Source of the DNA: CCMP332 sp040218795
GTDB lineage: Bacteria > Bacteroidota > Bacteroidia > Cytophagales > CCMP332
Direction of reading: 5' to 3'
Assembly: GCA_040218795.1 (NCBI GenBank)
Contig: JAVJQT010000002.1
Span: 248,001-312,000 of the forward strand
Length of the DNA stretch: 64,000 bases
The notes beneath the pieces are model-generated. The model did not search any database and was not told where the DNA came from. It saw only the letters and a list, made by a program, of their open reading frames with translations. The position numbers and the translations under genes are program-made. Shown here piece after piece: positions 44,181 to 52,798 of this stretch. Each line of letters opens with the position of its first letter. The stretch's first letter is position 1.

Positions 44181-44559
44181 GCATTAGTTTTTTGAGGTTG
44201 ATCTTGCTTGTAGATAACTCGCGATTAGAATTAAGAACATCGCAAGTCTCAAGATCGTTTTTTAATAGCGGATCTTTTTCAAAGTAATTCAGCAATTGTG
44301 TAATAATTTCTCCAAACTCATCATTGACAGAATAAAGAACCCATTGATCAATTCTTTTTGAAGAAACAAGTCCGGAAGTTTTGAGATATACCAAATGCCT
44401 TGACGTTTTGGCTTGAGTGAATTCAAGCACCAATTCGAGGTCAGAGGTTGAAAGAGGGCCTTTTTTAAAGAGTAAATTGATAACCCTTACCCTGGGCAAC
44501 TCAGAAAAGGCTTTAAAAATTTGCGTTCCGACGGATGTGTTAAATTGCTTTACTCGCAT
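44167..44559 (-). CDS. ArsR-family transcriptional regulator
   Basis: A 130-residue winged-helix regulator. The helix-turn-helix is near residues 28-75 (LPRVRVINLLFKKGPLSTSDLELVLEFTQAKTSRHLVYLKTSGLVSSKR), with wing residues QWVLYSVNDEF after it. There are few Cys and no clear metal site apart from one CDVLNSN segment, so it may not sense metals. It overlaps yjjG and is divergent from the next gene, which it may control. Confidence 0.87.
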   Translation of the reverse strand: MRVKQFNTSVGTQIFKAFSELPRVRVINLLFKKGPLSTSDLELVLEFTQAKTSRHLVYLKTSGLVSSKRIDQWVLYSVNDEFGEIITQLLNYFEKDPLLKNDLETCDVLNSNRELSTSKINLKKLMREKI

Positions 44560-44628
44560 ACTCTAATATAAGCCTGACGGCGATAAAATCGTATATTTGA
44601 AGTTCCTAATTTGAAATATTATTTCTTT

Positions 44629-45246
44629 ATGGCGCTAAGATTGGCTGCATTATTTCTTTTTACCATAGTATTTTCTGTTTCGCAAGCACAAGAAGATCGA
44701 AAGGTGGTTCAAATTGGTGGATTGATTGTTACGGGTGACAGTGCTTATGGAGTGCCCGGTGTGCATATTTATGTAGATGGTTCAGGACGAGGAACAACCT
44801 CAAATGAATATGGATTTTTTTCTTTCCCAACACTTGTCGGAGATACCTTGACGATTTCTGCGGTTTCCTATAAAAAAAGAACTTATGTGGTTCCTGACAA
44901 TGGAAAAGATCAGATTACGGCTTACATTGAATTGAAGCAGGATACTATTATGCTCCCTTCCATTAGTATTTATCCATGGCCAACAGAAGAGTTGTTTAAG
45001 GAAGCATTCCTTGCCATGAACCAAACTACCGGAGAAGAATTTTTAAAAAGAGGAACAATGAATGAGAATCTATTGCTAAAAATGCAATATTCTCTTTCTA
45101 TGGATGCGAGCCTGAACTATGCATTCTACATGAACAATTATGCAGAGATGCAGGGAAATGAATACATGGCACCAACGCTTTCTTTAATCAATCCTTTTGC
45201 CTGGGCCCGTTTTATAAAATCTTTAAAGAACAAAGACGAAAATTAA
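44629..45246 (+). CDS. Secreted carboxypeptidase-regulatory-like (CarboxypepD_reg) domain protein
   Basis: A 205-residue protein from the ATG at 44629, with signal peptide (MALRLAALFLFTIVFSVSQAQ). A CarboxypepD_reg-like beta domain follows (GLIVTGDSAYGVPGVHIYVDGSGRGTTSNEYGFFSFPTLVGDTLTISAVSYKKRTYVV), as at the front of TonB receptors, but no plug or barrel follows. The last 90 residues (MNQTTGEEFLKRG ... PFAWARFIKSLKN) have no known fold. A TTG at 44611 is an alternative start. The stop is next to the stop of the convergent helicase gene. Function unknown. Confidence 0.8.
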   Translation: MALRLAALFLFTIVFSVSQAQEDRKVVQIGGLIVTGDSAYGVPGVHIYVDGSGRGTTSNEYGFFSFPTLVGDTLTISAVSYKKRTYVVPDNGKDQITAYIELKQDTIMLPSISIYPWPTEELFKEAFLAMNQTTGEEFLKRGTMNENLLLKMQYSLSMDASLNYAFYMNNYAEMQGNEYMAPTLSLINPFAWARFIKSLKNKDEN

Positions 45247-48200
45247 TTAGCGGTCGAGAAATCGGTTTACTGCCATCATTGCTTCTGAGTGATTGGTCCA
45301 GTATTTTCGACTTAATACAAAAGTGTATTCCCAATTTTTCTTTTGAAGTTCCATCGGCCTGTAGGCAAACACTTCTTTTGCACTATAACTTTCGTAGAAT
45401 AAGTCATCATCTGTGAATATCAATTTGGCCGAATCGCCTTCCTTCCAGACCATAAGATCTACAAATGGCAAATTTTCCGAATAATTGATTTTTTCTTTAT
45501 CCAGCCAATTTTTTAAACGATTTTTTAAATACCAATCCTGCTTAAATCCTTCTTTTTCGCTAAAATGAGAATCGTATTGGCCGTTTGAGACCTGCAATGC
45601 ATACTCGAGATAGGACTTTAATAGTTTCGGGCCTTCGTGTTTTAAATCCTCTGTTTTTAATTCCTGTGGTAATATACTTGCCACAATATCAATCTTTTTT
45701 CTGGCCCTTGTTATTGCCACATTTAATCTGTTTTCTCCACCGGCTGCATTTAAAGATCCGAATTGATGCCTTAATTTGCCCGAGGAATCCTTAGCATAAG
45801 AAATGGAAAAAATAATAACATCGCGCTCATCACCCTGAACATTTTCAATGTTCTTGATAAAAAGATCTTCCGGAATCGGCCATTTTTCATTAATGGATAT
45901 TTCCTCAAGCAAATCCTGGATTAAATTCTGCTGAAAGAAATTAAAAGTAATGATCCCTATATTGGTGATGCCTTCTTTCAGATAGTTTTGAACCAGACGT
46001 ATAACTTCTTCGGCTTCCATCACATTCTTATTGCTTTCCCAGATTCCATAACTTAAATGATGGTATTTAATGGCCGGATCTGTATTGAACATGGCATTGG
46101 GCGAAGGAAGAAAGCGCAGGGAGGAATTGTAAAAATGTTTGTTGGAGAAATCGATCAGATCTAAACTGGAACTTCGGTAATGCCCCTTGAGCATTGTGGT
46201 CATCAAATATCTGCTACCCAGATCAAGTAAGGAGTCATTTTCCAAATCGGGATTTTCTTCTTCTTCAACTTCGTACCTGACCTGGTATAAATTATTGGGC
46301 TGCAATTGTTTATTATCACCTAATATAACCACCTGCCGCGCTCTGTAAGCCGCCGGAATCCCCTGTTCGGAAAAACATTGAGATGCCTCATCAAAAATCA
46401 CCAAATCAAAAATTTCCTCTATCGGAAACATGGCTGAAACCGATTCGGGTGAAGCCATCCAGCATGGAATTAAATTAAAAAGTTCTTCAAAATGCTTGGA
46501 TATCAACTGCCTTAGTGGCCAGATCTTTCTTTTTTTATTCACCTGATGCTGAAGATCGCGATAACTTACAAGATTGTTTAGGCGATTGTACTCAAGAGAT
46601 TTGTAGGTCATTTCCCTGAGGCGCATAAGCAATATATCGCTGCTGGATGATTCTTTTTCCTTGAGCGATTGCTGTAGTTGGACTATCTTTTGTTCCAGTT
46701 CAGAACTGCCCGCCATACGCAATTCCGGGTATTTTATTTCCAGATGTTCAATCCAGGTAAGAGAAAGAGAATTTAACAAGCTTGGAATGACCTTGTCGGG
46801 ATGATCAATATCTGGCACATCGAGAACTTTTTGTAAAAGTTTTATATCGGATCTCGGGAGATCATCTTTCAGTCTGTCGAAATAACAAAGGTCTTCAAAG
46901 TCGGAATTTACGCTTGAAATTAGTTTGTCCAGATTTTTTGCTGAGAATAATTGCTCTTCGATCTGTTTTTTACTCAAGTGCTTATTCCAGACCTTAAATT
47001 TCTCATGAATGATTTTTGATAACTCAATAAGGCCTTCCATTTTTTTATTGATATGCTGAAAGGTATTTTCCTTGAATTTGAAATTTTCTCTGACCGTTCT
47101 GAAACTCTCAATAATGGCTTTAGCATTAAGCGCTTTTTGCTGGGCATCAAACCAATCCTGCAATTTTTGTTTTTCTCTTGAGTCAGGCATTTTACTGAGC
47201 CAGTTCAAATTTCTCAGGAAGGATAAATTATGTTCCAGATTCATCCTGTTATTAAGCTTTTGCTCCAGAATATTAAGGTTGTTTGGGTTGAGTTCAAGGC
47301 CATTGCTGACCAATACTCTTTTTAGTAAATAGCTCTCTTTGCTGAATAGCGAATACAGCCACCAGGTAATTATATTTTTTCGTTTTGAAAGCGCATTATC
47401 CAATAGTTTTTGTACATCGACCAATTCTTCAGATTTGGTACTTTGCTCCACACCCTCTCCTGCGAAACAGTCCATAATGATTCTCTGTCTGTTTTGTAAA
47501 AGCAAGAGGTCTGTTTTTTTATCAATGTAATGTCTGAATGATTCAAAAATTTCTTCATCCTCAATTATTCTCAAAAAAGCTCTGAGATCTTTTTCAGCAT
47601 CGAGAATTGATAAATGTTCTTCAAGACTCATTTCCCTGATGGCAAATTGAGTGATAGTTTCATTGACCTTTTTCTTAAACACCGGAATTTCATTGAGGGT
47701 GTTCACAATTGTTTTCAAATCAAGTCCGGAGAACTCCTTAAAACTAACCCTGTCTTTCCACAAATAATCTTCCACTTCAAATCTGAAGTACATTTTGATG
47801 TATTGATCCCAGGAAGAAAGCTTCTCATCTATTTCATCCATTCGGTAATTGCTGAATTCTTCGTCGAGCTTTACCGATAAATTATTAAGTTCTGAACGCA
47901 GGTATAATTCCTTCGCTGAGATACCGGCCTGACTTGAATCAAATAATGCATTTTTAAAATCATCCAGGTCCTCCGTTAACTGGTCTATTTGCCGGCAGGC
48001 TCTAAGATAATTTCTTTCGAGAAAAATTGAATCCAGGCCATTGTTAATTTGCTGGTATTCGTCCAGGCTTTCTATTTGTCTGTTTATTTGTTCGTAAATG
48101 CTTTTTCGATCATTTTTAAAATCGTGAACCAGTGCACAAAATTTCTCAGCTTTAATTTCCTCAAGACGTTTATAGACCACATCCAATGCGGCCCGTTTTT

Positions 48201-49248
48201 GGCATACCAGCAATACTTTTTTACCGCGCGATGCAAAATCTGAAATTAAATTACAGATCAGCTGACTTTTTCCCGATCCGGGCGGGCCCTGTATAACTAT
48301 AGAATTGTGTTTTTTAATCGCTTTTAGGGCGTTTTCTTGTGAAGCATCAATCGGGAATGGCGTGTAGGTTTCTTCTTCTTTTAGTTTGTTAAGAAATTTC
48401 ATCCTATAAGGTGAGCCTTCCTGCTGTTCTTCTTCAGGACTTGGATTTTTATCGGCAAAAAAGGCTTCAAGATCACCAAAGCGATTGCTTTCAATGAGTT
48501 CCTTATAGTCCGTTACCAGATGTGAACCCGATTGTGGAAAAATTCCAAGAACGGCCTCCGAAAATAGCTTTAATTCACCAGCCTCGTATTTTTTTTCAAA
48601 TTGATCTTTTTGAAATTGGCTAAAGGCGATGATCCTTTCCATAAAAAGATCCTGATTGAAATTGAGCTCAATGGGTGAATCGCGAATGAGCTGATAAAGT
48701 GAAGTTAGGAAAGGGCGAATTTCATTGTCAAAATCGTTGAATACGGTTTCCAAAAAATCATCCTCAATACGTATTTTATTAAAATAGGAATAGGCCAAAA
48801 GAAAACTCTTATTGAAAGTAATATTCACATCCGATCGCGAAAAAAGCATCCACTTATTTTCCTTCAGTTCGAGCCTAACCGGAAAAAACAATAGCGGACA
48901 ACGAACCATTTGCTCCCCCAATAATTTGCCATGAACGAATGGCCAACCCAGATATAAATCTTTAGCCCCACTTTCTCTGAATATGAAATTATCTCTTCTT
49001 TGAATTTTGGCAAGATTAGCAGAAATATCATTCCTTTTACCCACACGCGGATCAATATTATCCGTTAGGAAATAGGATTTGCCTTTGCTCAGCTGCTCAA
49101 TAATTTTTAGACCCTCATCTTTTTTTAAGGCGTCGATTTTATGAAAATCAATATCCTGATAAGCTGTATTTCTGAGAAGAAATAAGGACCTGTTTCTCTG
49201 AGATAGATTGGTGAGTCGTTTTAGATATGCCGAAAGGATGCTTTTCAT
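45247..49248 (-). CDS. DUF4011-like superfamily 1 helicase with possible degenerate endonuclease tail
   Basis: A 1333-residue protein. The N-terminus (SAYLKRLTNLSQRNRSLFLLR) resembles the DUF4011 start of large putative defence or repair helicases. Walker A GPPGSGKS is at 321-328, a very long coiled-coil-rich insert (about 370-930) separates it from Walker B DEAS at 953-956, then GDNKQLQP, VQGDERDVIIFSISYA and NVAITRARKK (from 1176), as in Upf1-like SF1 helicases. The tail (about 1225-1333) follows the pattern of Vsr/MTES_1575-type nucleases (FVDLMVW ... LIFTDDD ... WEYTFVLSRKYW) but the acidic sites look altered. There are no classic defence genes alongside. A role in phage defence or RNA/DNA repair is possible but unproven. 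Confidence 0.8.
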   Translation of the reverse strand: MKSILSAYLKRLTNLSQRNRSLFLLRNTAYQDIDFHKIDALKKDEGLKIIEQLSKGKSYFLTDNIDPRVGKRNDISANLAKIQRRDNFIFRESGAKDLYLGWPFVHGKLLGEQMVRCPLLFFPVRLELKENKWMLFSRSDVNITFNKSFLLAYSYFNKIRIEDDFLETVFNDFDNEIRPFLTSLYQLIRDSPIELNFNQDLFMERIIAFSQFQKDQFEKKYEAGELKLFSEAVLGIFPQSGSHLVTDYKELIESNRFGDLEAFFADKNPSPEEEQQEGSPYRMKFLNKLKEEETYTPFPIDASQENALKAIKKHNSIVIQGPPGSGKSQLICNLISDFASRGKKVLLVCQKRAALDVVYKRLEEIKAEKFCALVHDFKNDRKSIYEQINRQIESLDEYQQINNGLDSIFLERNYLRACRQIDQLTEDLDDFKNALFDSSQAGISAKELYLRSELNNLSVKLDEEFSNYRMDEIDEKLSSWDQYIKMYFRFEVEDYLWKDRVSFKEFSGLDLKTIVNTLNEIPVFKKKVNETITQFAIREMSLEEHLSILDAEKDLRAFLRIIEDEEIFESFRHYIDKKTDLLLLQNRQRIIMDCFAGEGVEQSTKSEELVDVQKLLDNALSKRKNIITWWLYSLFSKESYLLKRVLVSNGLELNPNNLNILEQKLNNRMNLEHNLSFLRNLNWLSKMPDSREKQKLQDWFDAQQKALNAKAIIESFRTVRENFKFKENTFQHINKKMEGLIELSKIIHEKFKVWNKHLSKKQIEEQLFSAKNLDKLISSVNSDFEDLCYFDRLKDDLPRSDIKLLQKVLDVPDIDHPDKVIPSLLNSLSLTWIEHLEIKYPELRMAGSSELEQKIVQLQQSLKEKESSSSDILLMRLREMTYKSLEYNRLNNLVSYRDLQHQVNKKRKIWPLRQLISKHFEELFNLIPCWMASPESVSAMFPIEEIFDLVIFDEASQCFSEQGIPAAYRARQVVILGDNKQLQPNNLYQVRYEVEEEENPDLENDSLLDLGSRYLMTTMLKGHYRSSSLDLIDFSNKHFYNSSLRFLPSPNAMFNTDPAIKYHHLSYGIWESNKNVMEAEEVIRLVQNYLKEGITNIGIITFNFFQQNLIQDLLEEISINEKWPIPEDLFIKNIENVQGDERDVIIFSISYAKDSSGKLRHQFGSLNAAGGENRLNVAITRARKKIDIVASILPQELKTEDLKHEGPKLLKSYLEYALQVSNGQYDSHFSEKEGFKQDWYLKNRLKNWLDKEKINYSENLPFVDLMVWKEGDSAKLIFTDDDLFYESYSAKEVFAYRPMELQKKNWEYTFVLSRKYWTNHSEAMMAVNRFLDR

Positions 49249-49383
49249 GCGGATTTAAAAATAAGAAAAGCGAAAGCCATTGCTTAGATTATTATCGAAT
49301 GATTTTGTAGAAAGCCTTTTTATTCCCGATTCTGAGTTTTATCCCCCGCTAAACCCGGAAAAACTTATAAGTCCTAAATACCA

Positions 49384-49680
49384 TTATTTCCTTTTAAATC
49401 TTGAAAAAGATTTTTTGACAAATGCCTTGAAAAATGAATACTGGCCAAATATAAAACCGTAAAAAAGCAAAAAGGCCATATATACTGGTAGGATTAAAAT
49501 ATAATAGATGATGCTCACATAAAGAGGAAGGTTTTCAGCATCAAATCCAAGAAAATTGAAAAGTGGCTTTTTTAAAAAGAGAACTGTGAAACCCGTACAG
49601 GTAAAGACGATCAAAATCATTACAATCCTGAAAGTCGATTCCACACCCCATCTGGATTTTAATTTATCTATCCAACTCAT
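49384..49680 (-). CDS. Small membrane protein, DUF6787-like
   Basis: A 98-residue protein opening with LKSRWGVESTFRIVMILIVF, which resembles the DUF6787 family of Bacteroidota, and two membrane helices (about residues 17-36 and 52-76), ending in a basic tail (FVKKSFSRFKRK). It overlaps the 3' end of the pseudouridine synthase gene by 17 bases and is the last gene of a panB operon. Function unknown. Confidence 0.7.
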   Translation of the reverse strand: MSWIDKLKSRWGVESTFRIVMILIVFTCTGFTVLFLKKPLFNFLGFDAENLPLYVSIIYYILILPVYMAFLLFYGFIFGQYSFFKAFVKKSFSRFKRK

Positions 49681-50383
49681 CTTTCACTTTTGCAAAATGA
49701 TGGAACAAATTCCAGGTGGATTCATTTGGCAATGGGGCTTCAATATGCATTGGTTCCTTTTTTACAGGATGCTCGAATATCAAGGCCTTGGAGTGAAGAT
49801 GAATGCTTCCGTCGGGATTATTTTTTCCAAAACCGTATTTGACATCGCCTTTAATTGGGCAGCCAATTTTAGACAGTTGTGCACGAATCTGATGAGGGCG
49901 GCCTGTTTTTAATTCAATTTGCCATAAATAAAAACCGCCGGTTCTTCCAAGAATTTTAAAATCGAGTTCAGCTTTTTGTGCACCGCTTGTATCTTTTCCA
50001 AAAACATTGACAAAGTTTTTGTTTGTATTTTTTTTCAGCCAGTGAACCAATGTACCGGATTCGGTTTCCGGTTTGTCTTTAGTGAGCGCCCAGTAAATTT
50101 TTCGTATTTCTCTATCCTTAAATAGCGCATTCATACGCGCAAGTCCTTTGGAAGTTCTTGCCAATACTATGGCTCCACTAACCGGACGGTCCAGTCGGTG
50201 GATTACCCCACAAAAGACAGCACCCGGTTTATTGTATTTCTTCGAAATGTATTCCTTCACCAACTCGGATAGAGGTGTATCTCCCGTGTCATCCCCCTGA
50301 ACCAATATTCCTGCAGCTTTATCTACAGCAATAAGGTGATTGTCTTCATAAATTACCTTAAAATACCTGGAAGTGTTTTTCAA
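49664..50383 (-). CDS. RluA-family RNA pseudouridine synthase
   Basis: A 239-residue synthase with catalytic Asp65 in HRLDRPVSGAIVLARTSKG, KIYWALTKDKP and the RPHQIRAQLSKIGCPIKGDVKYG motif of the RluA/RluC/RluD family. There is no S4 domain, as in RluA and RluE-like short forms. It modifies uridines in rRNA or tRNA; the target site is not predictable. Its start overlaps panB by four bases. Confidence 0.92.
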   Translation of the reverse strand: MKNTSRYFKVIYEDNHLIAVDKAAGILVQGDDTGDTPLSELVKEYISKKYNKPGAVFCGVIHRLDRPVSGAIVLARTSKGLARMNALFKDREIRKIYWALTKDKPETESGTLVHWLKKNTNKNFVNVFGKDTSGAQKAELDFKILGRTGGFYLWQIELKTGRPHQIRAQLSKIGCPIKGDVKYGFGKNNPDGSIHLHSKALIFEHPVKKEPMHIEAPLPNESTWNLFHHFAKVKDELDR

Positions 50384-51198
50384 TACGACTCTTTGTCTTT
50401 AGGGAAATCAAGATTCTTAATGTCCCTGATATAGTTTTTAACGGCATCGCTCATGTCTTTATGCAATTCAGCGTACCTTCTGATAAAACGGGGGGCAAAA
50501 TCAACGGTGATACCGAGCATGTCATGACTAACCAGAACCTGTCCGTCTACATCTTGTCCTGCTCCTATACCTATAACCGGGATTTTTACAGATTCAGCTA
50601 CTTTTTTTGCAAGTTTTGCCGGAATTTTTTCCAGAACAATGCTGAAACATCCGCACTCTTCTAGGAGTTTGGCATCTTCAATTAGTTTTTCTGCTTCGGC
50701 TTCTTCCCTTGCACGGACCTCATAGGTGCCAAATTTATAAATGGACTGTGGTGTTAAGCCCAAATGTCCCATTACCGGAACTCCGGCGGAAAGTATTCTG
50801 ATTATCGACTCTTTAATTTCGGAGCCGCCCTCCATTTTAACCGCATGAGCACCCGATTCTTTCATTATTCTGATCGCGGAGCGAAGTGCCTCCGATGAAT
50901 TACCCTGATAACTTCCAAAAGGAATATCAACCACAACCAAACATCTGTTTATTCCCCTTACCACAGCGGCAGCATGATAGATCATTTGATCAAGTGTAAT
51001 TGGTAAAGTGGTTTCATGCCCGGCCATCACATTCGAAGCAGAATCACCAACGAGTAAAATTTCAATCCCAGCTTCATCCAGAATTCTCGCCATGGAAAAA
51101 TCATATGCAGTAAGCATTGAAATTTTCTCACCCTTATTCTTCATTTCCTGAAGCGTATGCGTGGTGACTCTTTTGATATTGTCTTTTGCGACTGACAT
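50380..51198 (-). CDS. panB: 3-methyl-2-oxobutanoate hydroxymethyltransferase
   Basis: A 272-residue TIM-barrel enzyme that makes ketopantoate for pantothenate and coenzyme A. LTAYDFSMARILDEAGIEILLVGDSASNVMAGHETTLPITLDQM, AVKMEGGSE, GHLGLTPQS and EKIPAKLAKKVAESVKIPVIGIGAG are hallmark stretches. It is first of an operon with the pseudouridine synthase and the small membrane protein; panC is not in the window. Confidence 0.96.
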   Translation of the reverse strand: MSVAKDNIKRVTTHTLQEMKNKGEKISMLTAYDFSMARILDEAGIEILLVGDSASNVMAGHETTLPITLDQMIYHAAAVVRGINRCLVVVDIPFGSYQGNSSEALRSAIRIMKESGAHAVKMEGGSEIKESIIRILSAGVPVMGHLGLTPQSIYKFGTYEVRAREEAEAEKLIEDAKLLEECGCFSIVLEKIPAKLAKKVAESVKIPVIGIGAGQDVDGQVLVSHDMLGITVDFAPRFIRRYAELHKDMSDAVKNYIRDIKNLDFPKDKESY

Positions 51199-51279
51199 TT
51201 TAGTTAATTAGGATGTAAAACTATTAAGAAGAATTGATACTGCCGATTAAAGCATGAATTATTAATAAAGCACAATATT

Positions 51280-51392
51280 CTGTTCGAAAACAATACAAAA
51301 TCGAACGAATACGAACAGTTTTTATATCTTTATTTCTTTGAAAAGCCTCAAAATGCTTATGCTTATATATTTCAGTACTGGCATTGTTTTGG
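51280..51392 (+). promoter_or_regulatory. Candidate operator and sigma-54-like promoter before the NtrC-type regulator
   Basis: An inverted repeat CTGTTCG (51280-51286) / CGAACAG (51312-51318), with another CGAACGAA between the arms, is followed 60 bases later by TGGCATTGTTTTGG (51379-51392), which resembles the sigma-54 pattern TGGCA-n5-TTGC with one mismatch at the key C. The regulator is a sigma-54 activator, so self-control is plausible, but the match is imperfect. Confidence 0.35.
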
Positions 51393-51418
51393 CAAATGAG
51401 CAATTAAAATTATAAGAC

Positions 51419-52798
51419 ATGGCATCTGACAATGAGAAAATCAAGGTACTGATAATTGATGATGATGAAGATGTACTCCTTGCGGCGAAGCTCTTGTTAA
51501 AAAAACAGTCAATGGATGTGGAGATTGAAAAAAATCCAAATAAAATTCCATTTCTGCTTAATAACAACAGCTATGATGTAATTCTACTCGATATGAATTA
51601 CAGTATGGATACCACAAGTGGCAAAGAAGGCTTTCACTGGTTGCAAAAAATACTGGAACTCGATCCTTCATCAGTAGTGATAATGATAACCGCATTTGGT
51701 GACGTAAACATGGCAGTGCAGGCCATTAAAGAAGGTGCCACTGATTTTGTATTAAAGCCCTGGCAAAATGAGAAATTGATAGCTACAATTAATTCCGCAT
51801 CCAAACTGAGAAAATCCTTTCAGGAAGTAGAAGACTTAAGACAAACCAAATCGGCTTTGATTAAAGATCTATCTTCTGGTTCGGAAATTTTGGGACAGAG
51901 CAACGCCATGAAAAATGTATTTGCCATTATTAGTAAAGTGGCAAAGACCGATGCAAATGTTTTGATTCTCGGTGAAAATGGTACAGGAAAAGAATTAATA
52001 GCAAGGGAAATTCACAATCAATCACTGCGAAATAAAAATGCCTTTGTAACAGTAGATATGGGTGCTTTGAGCGAATCGCTTTTTGAAAGCGAGCTTTTTG
52101 GTCATAAAAAAGGCGCTTATACCGATGCCAAAGAAGATCGGCCCGGTAGATTTGAAATTGCACATAAAGGGAGTTTGTTTTTGGATGAAATTGGCAACCT
52201 GACGGCTCAGCTACAATCAAAACTACTGACTGTTTTGCAAAACAGACAGGTAACAAGATTGGGTACCAATAAAGCCATTCCAATTGATATTCGTCTTATT
52301 TGTGCTACCAATATGCCTTTGCTTGAAATGGTGGATACAAGTGACTTTCGACAAGATTTATTGTACAGAATAAATACGGTGGAAATCCATCTTCCTTCTT
52401 TAAGAGAACGAATTGATGATTTGGAATTATTGGCCAATCATTTTCTTGAAATGTATTCCAAAAAATACAGAAAGCCGGTTAAAAAAATAATGGCATCCAC
52501 CATAAAAAAACTTCAGTCCTATCATTGGCCGGGTAATATTCGAGAATTGCAACACGCCATAGAAAGGGCAATAATTATGTCTGAAGAAAGTGCCTTACAA
52601 GCCGATGATTTTTTCTTTTTAAATCAGAAAAGCGATTCATCCAAAGTACCTATGGATACTTACAATCTGGATGAAATGGAAAAGGTAATGGTTCAAAAAG
52701 CCCTTGATAAACACGGCGGAAATATCTCAAAAGCTGCTAAAGATTTGGGACTTACGCGGGCATCACTTTACCGCAGATTAGAAAAGCATGGGCTTTAA
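51419..52798 (+). CDS. Sigma-54-dependent NtrC-family response regulator
   Basis: A 459-residue regulator: receiver domain (1-125; acidic pocket Asp14-16, phospho-site Asp58), AAA+ domain (about 150-380; GENGTGKE at 185-192, GAYTDA at 232-237 in place of GAFTGA, LFLDEIG) and a Fis-type helix-turn-helix (KHGGNISKAAKDLGLTRASLYRRLEKHGL). The GAYTDA loop contacts sigma-54; the Gly-to-Asp form also occurs in Bacteroidota. Its partner kinase starts 11 bases before its stop. Target genes are not evident. Confidence 0.93.
   Translation: MASDNEKIKVLIIDDDEDVLLAAKLLLKKQSMDVEIEKNPNKIPFLLNNNSYDVILLDMNYSMDTTSGKEGFHWLQKILELDPSSVVIMITAFGDVNMAVQAIKEGATDFVLKPWQNEKLIATINSASKLRKSFQEVEDLRQTKSALIKDLSSGSEILGQSNAMKNVFAIISKVAKTDANVLILGENGTGKELIAREIHNQSLRNKNAFVTVDMGALSESLFESELFGHKKGAYTDAKEDRPGRFEIAHKGSLFLDEIGNLTAQLQSKLLTVLQNRQVTRLGTNKAIPIDIRLICATNMPLLEMVDTSDFRQDLLYRINTVEIHLPSLRERIDDLELLANHFLEMYSKKYRKPVKKIMASTIKKLQSYHWPGNIRELQHAIERAIIMSEESALQADDFFFLNQKSDSSKVPMDTYNLDEMEKVMVQKALDKHGGNISKAAKDLGLTRASLYRRLEKHGL

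Noticed and set aside
49280..49462. A 60-codon plus-strand frame starting next to the helicase gene
   Set aside because: It overlaps the better-supported membrane protein gene on the other strand, has no recognisable domain or signal, and no promoter-like site before it.
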